From contig JAEMBT020000004.1 of NCBI GenBank assembly GCA_018873245.2, forward strand, positions 10,598,652 to 10,662,651: a stretch of DNA of 64,000 nt, written 5' to 3'. Source of the DNA: Archegozetes longisetosus. Lineage: Eukaryota > Arthropoda > Arachnida > Sarcoptiformes > Trhypochthoniidae. Positions 36,898-48,400 of this stretch are shown in pieces; position 1 is the first letter of the stretch, and every line of letters starts with the position of its first letter. The translations under genes and the position numbers were made by a program. Under the pieces are notes generated by a model. It searched no databases and was not told where the DNA came from. It was given only the letters and a program-made list of their open reading frames with translations.

Positions 36898-39800
36898 ATG
36901 GAGTTTCGATTCGGGTATTCGATATTTGTGATAATAGGTCAAACTTTAACAAGTGTATACATTGTCTAATTTTTAGGGTCGGTTGGGCTGTTACAATCCT
37001 TTCACTACAAGTGATAGCCATTATATCTGAAGGAAGTGAATATGATCCGAATTATAATAAGACGAGTCAAAATGGAGAGGAATATAATCAAACATACGGC
37101 TTCAATGTAAATGTCACTATTGAAACAATACGAGCCAAATCCAATAAATCATAAGCATTTCAAACGTATTTCTAGAATTATAGCGATTATACCAGTAGTT
37201 ATATGAGATCATACCAACCATTCAATGGTGGATATAACAGTTCGAGCTATGGTCACTCGTTGCCTGACGACTTGTTTATGAGTCCTTCATATGGCCATTA
37301 CCTGCAAGTTATGTACGGCTATAATAACTCAAATTATAGCTATCATCAGCCAAATTACAGCAGCCATCACACGCCAGATTATAATCAAACTTATCTACGA
37401 TCCAATTATGGCGGATATAATCACAGCTATCAACAAATACATTATGGAAACTATAACAAAGCTACGCTTTATTCTCCTTATCAAACAACTCCGGGCACGT
37501 ACTCGAGTAGTGCGTATGGCAAACAACCGTACATATCAGCAAAGAAGTATAACGCCCAATCAGTATATTCTTCATACTTGATCAGTGGTGCCTATCAACA
37601 CCACTCATACAAATGTTCCAACCATTACGGACAGACTCCAGAATTATCCTCTTCGGACATGGAGGCAGCCTTCACTTATGCTTACAAACAGCTCGAATCT
37701 TATGACAAAGAGTATGGCAATCATTCAAAAACAAGTAATGAACCCGTTTTGAAGCTAAAGGAAAAAGAAGCCATCCTTATGGAGCATGTCACCGAATATT
37801 TTGCTAAATAGTGAGAAACGATTGATCAAATTTTTGAACTTGACTTTTTTTTATTAATTTTATTTGAATAGCAAGTGCTTAAGTAAGTATCATACGACCA
37901 CATTCTTGCCTGCGGTTAAAATTGGACAGCAGTATACTAGTAGCAAATATGGTGACACAAGTTGTTATCCGAGCAACGGCCAAAAAGGTTGGACTCTTCA
38001 ATGTCCTGACTATAACAGTCCATTTCGCACACTCGATGGAAGCTGCAATAACCGCTATCATCCTTACTGGGGAAAAGCATTTGTTTGCCACATAAGACTA
38101 TTACCACCGGACTATGCTAATGGTGTTGGCTCTCCTCGAATGGACTCTTATGGCGGCAACTTACCCAATTCGAGAACAGTTGCTAACATTTTGTCACCTG
38201 ATATGCCATTTGATGCTTATTATAATGGTCTGAAGGAGTCATTTGGCCAATTCGTCAATCATGACATAACCCATACTCCAACCCACGGAAGCTATGCTCG
38301 CGCCAGTGATTATAGTGGCCCAGTCGATTGTTGCAAAGATCGCAACCACAAACAGTGTTATCCGATTGATATTCCTCAGACTAATTACGATTATCAATAT
38401 AGAAACTATGGAAATAAGTGTTTGAATTTCGTGAGATCAGCGCCATGTCCGCTATGCGAAATGGGTGAGATTGTTTTGAGCCTGTTTCAGTGACTAAAGC
38501 AAATAGTCTTTTCTGTTAATTATTGACTATTAACCGATAGTTGTTTTCCTTTTAAGGCCCACGACAGCAGATAAATGCTGCCAGTTCTTTTATCGACGCG
38601 TCCCCTATGTATGGCAACTCCGTGAACGAAACAATAACTTTAAGAACATTACACTACGGCTAGTCATTATTTCATTAATTTCAATTGAAAACAACAAAAT
38701 TCATCTAATTAATAATTTTCTATTTGTGTCAATTGCAGGACTTATGAAAACAACCCCAGACATTTACGGAAAACCAATTTTGCCGTCAACTGATTCGCCG
38801 TCGGGGAACAATTGCAGTCCTCCGACTAAGGGTATGCAATGTTTTAAGGCTGGTGATGGGCGCGTCAATCAACATCCACATCTTATGTTAATGCATACAC
38901 TATTCCTTCGTCGTCATAACCAACACGCGACTGCTCTGCGAATTCTCAACTACGACTGGGACGATGAGCTCCTCTTTCAAGTTGCCAGAAAAATAGTAAT
39001 CGCTGAACTACAACACATGACTTATCAAGAATATCTTCCTATCATTTTCGGTCCGACACTAACACATTATTTCAGTTTGTACCCCAAAAAGTATGGTTAT
39101 ACTAACTACGAGCCGTACACTGATCCAACTTCTTGGAACGATTACGCGACTGCCGCCTGCAGGTTCGGCCACTCACAAGTTGCTGGATTTCACAGTGTCC
39201 CAAGCGGTTATGGCAACTACAGTTATGGTAACCACTATAATGAATCTGAAGGTTATTGGCTTAGAGACAGATTTCATGATCCTTATTATATGTGGCAGGG
39301 AAAGGTAGGATCTATTGATCAGCATTCTTAATCATTTAAATTTGACTCTAGTTCACTTTACCTTGTAATAGCAGTTTGATGATAAACCTTAGGTTCACCA
39401 AATCAATCAAAGTTTATTCCCTCTGCTAATACTTAAAAGTCTACCCACTCATTAAATGAATTTTGCGAATATCTTATTCAGAATTAGAGAGCAACTTAGA
39501 TGAGATCTAGATATAATTGATCTACATTAATGTGCAGATGAATTTCATACGAGTTTCTAAGATTAAGACAAGACGAGAAAATTGAGCATAAATAAGATAC
39601 CAGAATAATTGGGCTGTTTCCGCAAAAATACTAAATATACTAAATAGAGTACTTAACAATAGGGACAGTGCAATGAAATAAACTCATTTTCGAGTAATTA
39701 AACAGAATTTATGTGAAGATTAAATAGATTTTAAGTGAATTACAGATTATATCTATCCGGAAAAAGATTATCTTATCTATGAATTTTTTGGTTAAAGATA

Positions 39801-40897
39801 ACACAAGTTAGAGAAGAGTGCCTTTTAATCGTGCACTGAGTCGATTGCACTGTTTGGCTATCTTCTGAAAAATCTTGTAAATTAACATAAATCTTATAAC
39901 TTGAAAGTGTCAAGTGTGAGGTACCACTACATGACTTAGAATTTCAAGTTGTGTCCCAATTAATTAGAATTGGAAAGTTTGAAATTAAAATTTCCATGGA
40001 AGTAATTTAATTGGTTTGTTTACATGAGTTATTGTTGATTGAATAATCATTATACTATGACAGACCGATGCCCTGATAAGGGGACTGTTAATGGATCGAG
40101 CAAAATCAGTTGATCCCTACGTTATAGATGACCTGAGACACTATTTGTTCAGAAAGAAAGGAAAAAAGCATGGATCTGATTTAATAGCCAGAAACATTCA
40201 CCGTGGTCGTGATCATGGAATACCCAGTTATGTTAATTATTTGAGATATTGTTTCGGATACGAAGTCAGTTACTTTTCAGAGAATACTAAAAATTATTCT
40301 GATTTTCTTCTCAAATTTGTCATTAAAGGTATACTCTTGGGATGACTTAAAACGTTTCATTCCTGGAGAAATCTTGTCCATGTTCAAACTTGTGTACAGG
40401 TTAGTCGTCATTTCACTTGTTTTCCATTCAAGAAAATCTTTTTCAACTGTTCCAAATCAAAATGTTCAGATCGTGGAAGGACATCGATTTCTATATCGCA
40501 GGCTTAGCTGAGCGTCATTTTCCTGACGGAGACGTTGGACCGACATTTGCGTGTGTTCTCGGCATTCAATACTATCACATAAAGTTTGGAGATCGCTATT
40601 TCTACGAACACGGAGGTCAAAGTGGTTCACTTACTCCAGGTATTGATTGTTTAATACATTTGACCTCTTGATTTATTGTGTTATATCCTATAATAATTGG
40701 ATAATTTTTAACCAAAAATAGCACAATTGGACGATATTCGAAGGACATCAACATTGGCTAGATTTTTGTGCAGAACTAGTGATTATTTGGATGGAGTACA
40801 ACAATACGCATTCTTCCCTGAATCCAGTTACAATCCAAAGATTCCGTGCAAAAACTATCCAGAAATCAACTACAGTTTATGGAAAATTAAATATTAA
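36898..40897 (+). CDS. Secreted haem peroxidase B with Tyr/Asn-rich prodomain
   Basis: Exons 36898-36914, 36977-37106, 37176-37810, 37872-38464, 38557-38658, 38739-39304, 40064-40264, 40329-40399, 40470-40639, 40722-40897; consistent phases, 886 residues. The 17-base first exon (MEFRFG) is a prediction; it yields a good signal peptide with GWAVTILSLQVIAII. Residues 50-200 are low-complexity NY, GY, SY and HY repeats with about 30 tyrosines and many NxS/NxT sequons. A more ordinary helical segment (to about 260) leads to the peroxidase domain (CPDYNSPFRTLDGSCNN). Distal site GQFVNHD: His391, with Asn390 in place of the usual haem-ester Asp. Arg534 and Gln537 are in GRVNQHP; proximal His637 is in CRFGHS, followed by a second Tyr/Gly insert (645-666). 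The intron after exon 5 appears to start GC rather than GT. Probable role: extracellular tyrosine cross-linking; inference. Confidence 0.88.
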
Positions 40898-40925
40898 TAT
40901 GTAATTTCAAAAAACAAGAGTATCC

Positions 40926-40931
40926 AATAAA
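40926..40931 (+). promoter_or_regulatory. Poly(A) signal AATAAA, peroxidase B
   Basis: Hexamer 29 bases after the stop codon of peroxidase B. Confidence 0.55.
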
Positions 40932-42290
40932 AACTTGTTTAACGAACTAATACTATTTTCCAGTACTCAATGGAAGCACAACTACCCTTTCAGTACTTAC
41001 ATAAAATAATGTTATAAATATAAAAAGGTTAATATATATACATATTTTCATATATATTGGTATAAATATTTTAATATGTGTTGGTATTAATGGGCTTAAT
41101 TTTGTTTACTAGAATAAAAGTTTTAAGAATTTCAAATTATTCCAAGGCCTCTTTAGACTTCTACTCATTACCCATTATGCAAAATATAGGTTTATTGATC
41201 AGCTTTATCATCTTTTAAGTAAGTCACCAACAAATTTGGATCAAAATAGCTAAATATACTTTCCCAAAATCTTGGACCAATATTTTTCTCTAAAACTTGA
41301 GTCACTTTATCTTAAATTTTTTGCACAGTAGATAAATATATAAAAGTCCCAGATCAACTCTTCTTCAGGAGTTGGGTTGTGCAGATGTTGAAAGCACTGA
41401 GTCTTCCTAGTGAAATTTTATTGAATAGATTTATGAATAAGTTGAATGTAAACTGTTCAAAAAGAAGGACCTATATTTACGAAGTGTCAGGCTTTGTAAC
41501 AATTCGAAAATAGTAATCAACAGAAATGACTGATTAGATACATTCAAAGTTTTCAAGATTTGTTCTATGAACAAATCTTTGATAATTATCAATCTTTCAT
41601 CTTACGGACATTAAGAGTTGATTTATTCATTTTTCGTTTGCTATTCAAATCGTAAAAACTATTTGAATTATGATGCTTGCACAAATTTTAAAATTATTTA
41701 AGCTTATTCCTATTCAGGCCGTAGCCAGCGGAAGGCTATAGCCTCTCAGGGAATTTTCCAAAATTGAAATTTAGGTCTGTTCTGTAAAATTTCCTTACAA
41801 AGTACATTGAAACTGCATTCAGGAACCAAAATGTTATTGAGAATATTAATAGAAGCGATATTGTTGATTCATTTGAAAATTTCATAAATCATAGTAAAGT
41901 ACATTTGACTGATAGAAACTTTTGAAGTTACATGCTATCAAATAATGAAAACTTAATAAAAAACAAAAGTGCATAATCAATGAGGCTGTTTTTAAGTGTT
42001 TTGAGATTTTTCTTGAACACTTGTTTATTTAATCGACTAAACTTTATCTTCAATTAATTAATGAATAATTGATTCCAATATTGGTTAATATTTATCAATA
42101 TTATCAAATAGTCATTTATTAAGTACTGCCAACTGATCCAGATATTATTTGAACACGATAGTTTTGATTCCAGTTGAAAGAGAAATTGTTTTATATTTAG
42201 ACCTAGATGATTTTGTTATTTAATTTCCTAAAAAGTTGTAATAGAAAAAAGCATTGTTTTTAAATTTTGATTCAATTTTGGCTGATGTTA

Positions 42291-42614
42291 GGGTGATCCA
42301 TAAAGGAATGCCGGTGCAAGAGTAAGAGGTATATGAACATCAAACTAAATAGGAACAGGGAGTGTATGGGGTTAAAAATTTTGGACCTTCTAACTAGAAT
42401 TATAATTACTTTTTTGGTTAATAGCTTAATAATTTGGGAATTTTGTGCAAATTTTTAATGTAAATTTTACAAAAGTAGTAAAATTTTGAGGGAGAGTCAA
42501 GTAAATTAGGACGTCTATATGTCGCACGGCTCAAGACAAAAGGATAATGTCCACATAGGATAGAAGTAGGCGTTTAGGCTCGATATCGTGTTCAAATCTT
42601 TTATGGATGGCCCC
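42291..42614. mobile_element. TA-flanked MITE, unknown family
   Basis: 324 bases flanked by TA on each side. The left end GGGTGATCCATAAAGGA pairs with the inverse of the right end (GGGGCCATCCATAAAAGA read inward), about 17 bases with a few mismatches. No frame inside. The TA target fits the Tc1/mariner group, but the termini do not let me place the family. Confidence 0.5.
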
Positions 42615-44715
42615 TAAACTAAAAAATTTGAAACTTTGGGCCATCTCTAGAAAATCTGACTACGGTAGTGTTGCAGCATGGAATTCATTTTCATAAAGAC
42701 GAGTTATGTGTGCCAAATGCATATTGAATGGGAAGTACTGTAAAAGTTGTATTTATTTTTGCCTCATTTGAATCCAATATACATTAGGCTGCTTTATTAA
42801 AGCGAAAATGTAATTGCAATGCTATTGTAATTTTTGACCTTTGGCTTATATGTCTATTGTTTGTTGAAGTTCTTCTGCACAAGTGCACGACTTAACAGTC
42901 TGTCCAAAAGCTCATTGTTCTGGGTACGATCTGTACAGAAGTGCAATTTAATGTTGAACAACTTTTAATAACTAAACGAGTATTACTTATATGAAGTGCA
43001 TTTCCATCAACTTAATAATCTTATAATTGTTTTGTTATTTAAATCAAGCAAAACATTGATGCAATCGCATGAAAGAGTTGAGCTTTTGTTCAATAGTTAT
43101 TGAATCACATATACATTGACTCTCCTTTTCTTAAAAATAGCTTAACTCTAATATATATTTTGCGAGTAACAATAAAGACGAATCAGTCTATAGAAATGTA
43201 ATTCAAAGGTTAGTGGACTAGAATTACGTTTGAAGAAAAATAAATGACATCAATATTCCATTGAGATTGTAATTATTTTGATCATATCATTACAATTAAG
43301 TGCGGTATCATTCAATGTTAATAACACTCGGAATATCTAAAGCACAATTGCTTGCATAAAATGTGAGAATAGCTTATTTCACTACTTTTATAGTTGAATC
43401 AGATCCTACCATTTATTACTGTCACACTTAAGCAAAAATAGCATTTTTACTAACTTCTCTTTATTTCAATTAAATAAAAAGTTGCAATTATTAATTTTTT
43501 GTAACTAGTTTACTTCTATTTCAGCCCCAATTATACTTTCATTTTTTGAACTGCAAATTCAGGTTAAATAACTAAAACTATAGGAAATTGGCAGCTACGG
43601 CAGCTACGCATCATATAAGATTTTTACTTTCTGTTAAGAAAATCATACAAAATCTTAACAAATTTATTAGCTCGAAAAACCTACTTTAAGTTAGTATAGT
43701 TTGATAAAAATGACATAATTTATTTTTGTTCGAATCAGTTTGTACAATACTATTTTTACATTTATCTGCTCAATCCATGTAAAATCTGCATTTGTACAAA
43801 ATTTAAATTATCTCTAAATAATCAGGTGATAATTTTCAAACTTTTTTGTATGAAGATTAAAGTTGTCAAAACAGTTTTTAACCAGCTTTAAACTAATTAC
43901 TATCTAATGCACTTAAAGGACATAACGGGTTCACTAAACTAAAATCTTATTTAACTAACTTACTTTCAATCTAAAAACAACACTCAAGATTCTAATATCA
44001 ATCTTACTATCCATTGCATTATTATAGTAATCTAATGAAATCAGTTTTCCGGAAAATCAAATCAATTTAGATAATAAAAGCTATTTGTTTGTTAGCCGAA
44101 ATAAACTGATAATTCGTATGAAATTTGAATCTAAAATAAGTACGAAAATAGACCAAAAAGCTCTTAACCTATCAATCACCTTCTAGAATGAATGATAATA
44201 AGAATGTTATAATAACTATAACTATGACAGCCATCAAAACCTGATTTGAGCATGTTGACAAAAATCACTATTTAAAATCAAATTTCTATTAAATCTGTTC
44301 TATTCATCATTTTCAATCAAATTACTATTCTTTTCCGTATTTCTTAATCTAATAACTTTTCGTTTATTTCCAAATCTTGAAAACTAATCTTTTAATGAAT
44401 CAATACTTTCAAATTGAATTGATTTGATTTATCGTCTTTGAAAATACTGTTATTTATGGATTTCTATTAAAATTTCTCATTAATTTTTTGACCTAAACGT
44501 ATACTTTTTAGTGAAACGCTAATACTTTAAATAGTTGTGCTTTCAGTCTGATAGTTAACAAGCTTCGAGCCGTAATTGACTTTTTTGTTATTTAATTATA
44601 AGTTACACTATTGAGTTCATAAAGAATTTCAAAGGCGATGCAGACAATGAATGAGAAATGATAGAAAATCGAAAATTTTTACAATTATGATTCGCCTGAT
44701 GAAAGTCTTAAATAA

Positions 44716-44859
44716 GAGTCTCGAGAAGATCCATTTATCAGAAGAGAAAAACTTCTCTTAATTGATATTCAAGACAATGATCGTATGGAAAAATTAAGGC
44801 CAAGCGTGTGCAACAGAATACGTAGGGATGTTTCTGTTTTGTTTGACTTTGTTCGATAA
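44716..44859 (+). pseudogene. Coding-like remnant, unidentified
   Basis: A 47-codon stretch rich in charged residues (EDPFIRREKLLLIDIQD, then MEKLRPSVCNRIRR) ending at a stop 44857-44859, unlike the AT-noise around it. A stop just upstream separates it from NYDSPDES in the same frame. It could be a lone exon or a decayed gene; no family recognised. Confidence 0.25.
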
Positions 44860-45149
44860 TTTAAGTTATTTTTAACATCCTTTTCATGTTTTCATTATTA
44901 TGTTTATTCAAATGTTGTTATAAATTGCCATTTTTACCCTTAAGTATAAATGATTGTCCTCCAAGTTCAGCAAAATAGTTAAGCGCTAGCTTATATCTAA
45001 TAACTATTGACTCAACAAATACTTAATAAATTACTTGAGAAATGAGTTTAAATGTGTTTTACATAATTGATGATTTGCATAATATTTAAAACATTTAATA
45101 TAAGAGTTTTAGAATAAACAATTCAAAAATAAAAAGTTTCCTCACGTAA

Positions 45150-45460
45150 GTGAGGGTCAAAAGAGCTTTTGTAGTTACTTAAAAAGTGATTCCACAGTTT
45201 GGCCATCAACATAACTGAACATAACGACTCCGGTGCAATCTTAAGGCTTTTGGTTCATTTTCTTGCGTCCAATAATCAGCAATTTTAGTACATGTTTAAC
45301 TTTTAGCTTCCGGCGAACATTTACTACTTTGAGTGGGATTTGATTATACGTGGCACTTAATTCTCTTAGTTTCGCATGAATTTCACTTGTGTACAATTCA
45401 TTTATGTTTTACTGCTTCGCTATTTAGATTATCGCTAAGCTGTTTCATACAATTATAAAT
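45150..45460 (-). pseudogene. Coding-like remnant, unidentified
   Basis: On the minus strand one frame reads NELYTSEIHAKLRELSATYN, then VNVRRKLKVKHVLKLLIIG, a stop, then DCTGVVMFSYVDGQTVESLF, before more stops. Composition looks protein-like, and the frame holds across a stop, as in a decayed gene. No family recognised. Confidence 0.25.
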
Positions 45461-48400
45461 CACTGAAATAATGCACGAGAAAAGTAATTAATATGGCGTT
45501 TCTCAAAATTGCATCAAAATTGTTTGCTTTTAACGAATAAATTGTAAGAGATTCAAAGAATCGATTGTTTCAAAATGAATGCAACGAAAAGTCGAACCTT
45601 TTAATTGAGAGTCAACTTGACTGTTAAGAATACCAGCAACACAAGTGTAATGAACTTTAACTGTTAATAGAGTCATGAAGATTCTTGTAGATTAGTTTAG
45701 AAATGACTCGTCATCTACTCTCATATTAAACAAATTAAAGTCAACTATTTTAATAGACTACTTAATTATGAGCTATACTTAATTGGTGGCCTAAGCGTAG
45801 CAAACATTTAACTATTTGACTGGCTATTCAATCTTTTCTCACATTTGTTACAATTATGGTTCTGTCATGACTTAACCAGAAGTCAATTTTGTTTAGGTTG
45901 CATAACGAAATAGCTATTAAAACATTAAAATAGTATTAAGATATCGAAATGATGATTACTCCATATAATCTGTTGACCAATTTAGAATCGTAAAAATTTG
46001 CTAATGTTTTGCTCCGTTTTGGTTCACTATTTAATTTTAATTGAAAAGTATTAATAAAAGTCAAACTCAGAGCAAGCTCATTGTTAACATTTTTATATAA
46101 AATCGTGTTATTTCTGACCTTCTTTAGAAAATTACAAACTCATGAAAGACCGGGCAATGGCTCGAAACGCTTTTGTTCAAAACCTTGACATTAAACACAC
46201 TAATTTAATTTAAATAAAATAAATTTTTATATTCAATTTACTAAACATGTTCTCACATAAATCATTCCAAACCATCAAACACTTGAGCTCAATAATTCGT
46301 AAATGAGAGATATTGATTTAAATTTCAAAATACTGATTATTGGATCTGAATTTAAAAACTAGAAATCTGCTATTGAATAAATCTGGGATTATGAGAACTC
46401 TTATTAGAATGATTTGTCTGTTTAAATAGTATACTTTTTTGACAGCTAGCCAACCCTCAAGTGTAACATTGATTCAAAAATATTTTTCAAATTGAACGTT
46501 CAAATTGAAATTGTCAATTGAGGAAAAGGATTAATAGAAATTTGTTAGCAAAATAAGTGAGAAGGCTTTGTTCTCGAAATCAATATTGAAACAAAATGTG
46601 ATACGTTATGATCGATAACCTATAAACAGATGTGAGTTCAACGAAATGTAGTAGTCGTCTGCAAACAAATTGATTTGCTACAAATTTAGAAATATCACAT
46701 ATAATAATAATGAACTACAAGTCACGAAAAGATAACAATTAAGTCACATTAGACTCCCAATAATACTTGAGTGAATGCATGTCTGGTGTTGCTTATCTCA
46801 TTCAATGGTATTCGAATAAATAGAACCAATCCTTAAATTTTGAACTATTCATACCCCTTTATAAAGTTTGATAACTGTTTCTTCTAAAGTTTACTTTAAA
46901 ATCTCAGTTCACACACACTTTAACTTATTATTTAATGCAAAATTAGCTCAATTCTACATATTTGTAAATAAAAATATAATAGAAGTGAGGGGAGAAAAAA
47001 CAAAATTAAAATACTATTGTTATTTTTGAATAATGGATAGATTATACCCCCTGTCATGTTATTTGAAGCACTCCGTAAGAAGAAAATGTTCCTTTACTTG
47101 TCAAATGAGTAATCTAAGAGTAATAATCGTGCAATAAATTTAGATTGTTTGCACTTTTGAAAGTGCACATCTCTTTTCGAAGCAAACCAAAACCTGATTC
47201 CGTCAATAATCTAGACATAAAGCAGTGCTTAACGAGTTCCACATTAAAGTCCTTTATTAGGAAGCAAAAGTTTTTCATATTTTTAGTACAGAAGAAAATA
47301 TGATTTTATTAGAAAAAAGTTCTATACGCAAAAAACGCAATATTTGATTATGCTTGTTCATTTTCTTTATAATAAAGAAGTTGTTCAACATACAAAGTGA
47401 CCCAATTCTTTGATTGTAGGCCTATGTTTGCGTTTAATAATGTCCATTTGATTCACTTCTAGCTATATTTTTCGCAAATGTTATATCAGTCCTGATGAGT
47501 GCTCTTAAGTTGGAAGCTTGAAGCAAATTACGAAAAATCGATTCACTGCTTACTTGCGTGACTTTCAATCAGTAACAAATCTTCATATCATTGCTCAGAG
47601 ACAGACAAAAGTTGATTTTCCGAATAATCCATAAATGAGTTTATATAAAATGGTTGAGTTTCAAATTTAAGAAAATATGCCATAAATTATGAGTTATTGT
47701 GTAGAAAATCATTCTTATTGTTAGCATCTCACAATGGATCGTATAATCCATTAACCTTAGCCTTAAGTGTGTAATAACTGAACGAACGATTTTCAAGATT
47801 TGTTCATCAAACTTTCTGTTAGTGTGAGAAAAACATGACTGTTGTCTATGATCAGAGTAAAAGTTGAATCGAGATCCCACCATAGATTTCTAGCTAAAAT
47901 AGAACGGAATCTATGAATTTATAATTATAGCCAATGGGTCACTATATGTTTAGCGTCTTTTCGGCTAACGAAATATCATTTCCGGAAAAGAATTGTTTCG
48001 CATATTTTAGTGAATAAATGTAAAAAATGTGTACTTAGCACTTGTTGAGTGCTTCACTTCAAAGTGTTAATTTGTTGAACTGCTAAATTGGTTGTAGATA
48101 TTGAGGTGACCACTCTAAAAATATCTTGTATGCATTCGGTTTCTCAGATGAACCATTGATAAATCTGTTATTCAAACATATTAAAAAACTTAAGCGATAA
48201 ACTAACTATCTTAATGCATCTGCTCAATGCTTGTTATTTGACTTGTTTGACATTTATTAAGTAATTCATTTTATTAGTAATCTTCATTTAACTAAATCTA
48301 GAGTAGACTAAATGCAACGGTTTTATCAAACCAGTAACTCTTTTTGGGAAAAACAAATTGGTTTTAGTGTAGAAACCATCAAAACTTTATTTCTATTGAG

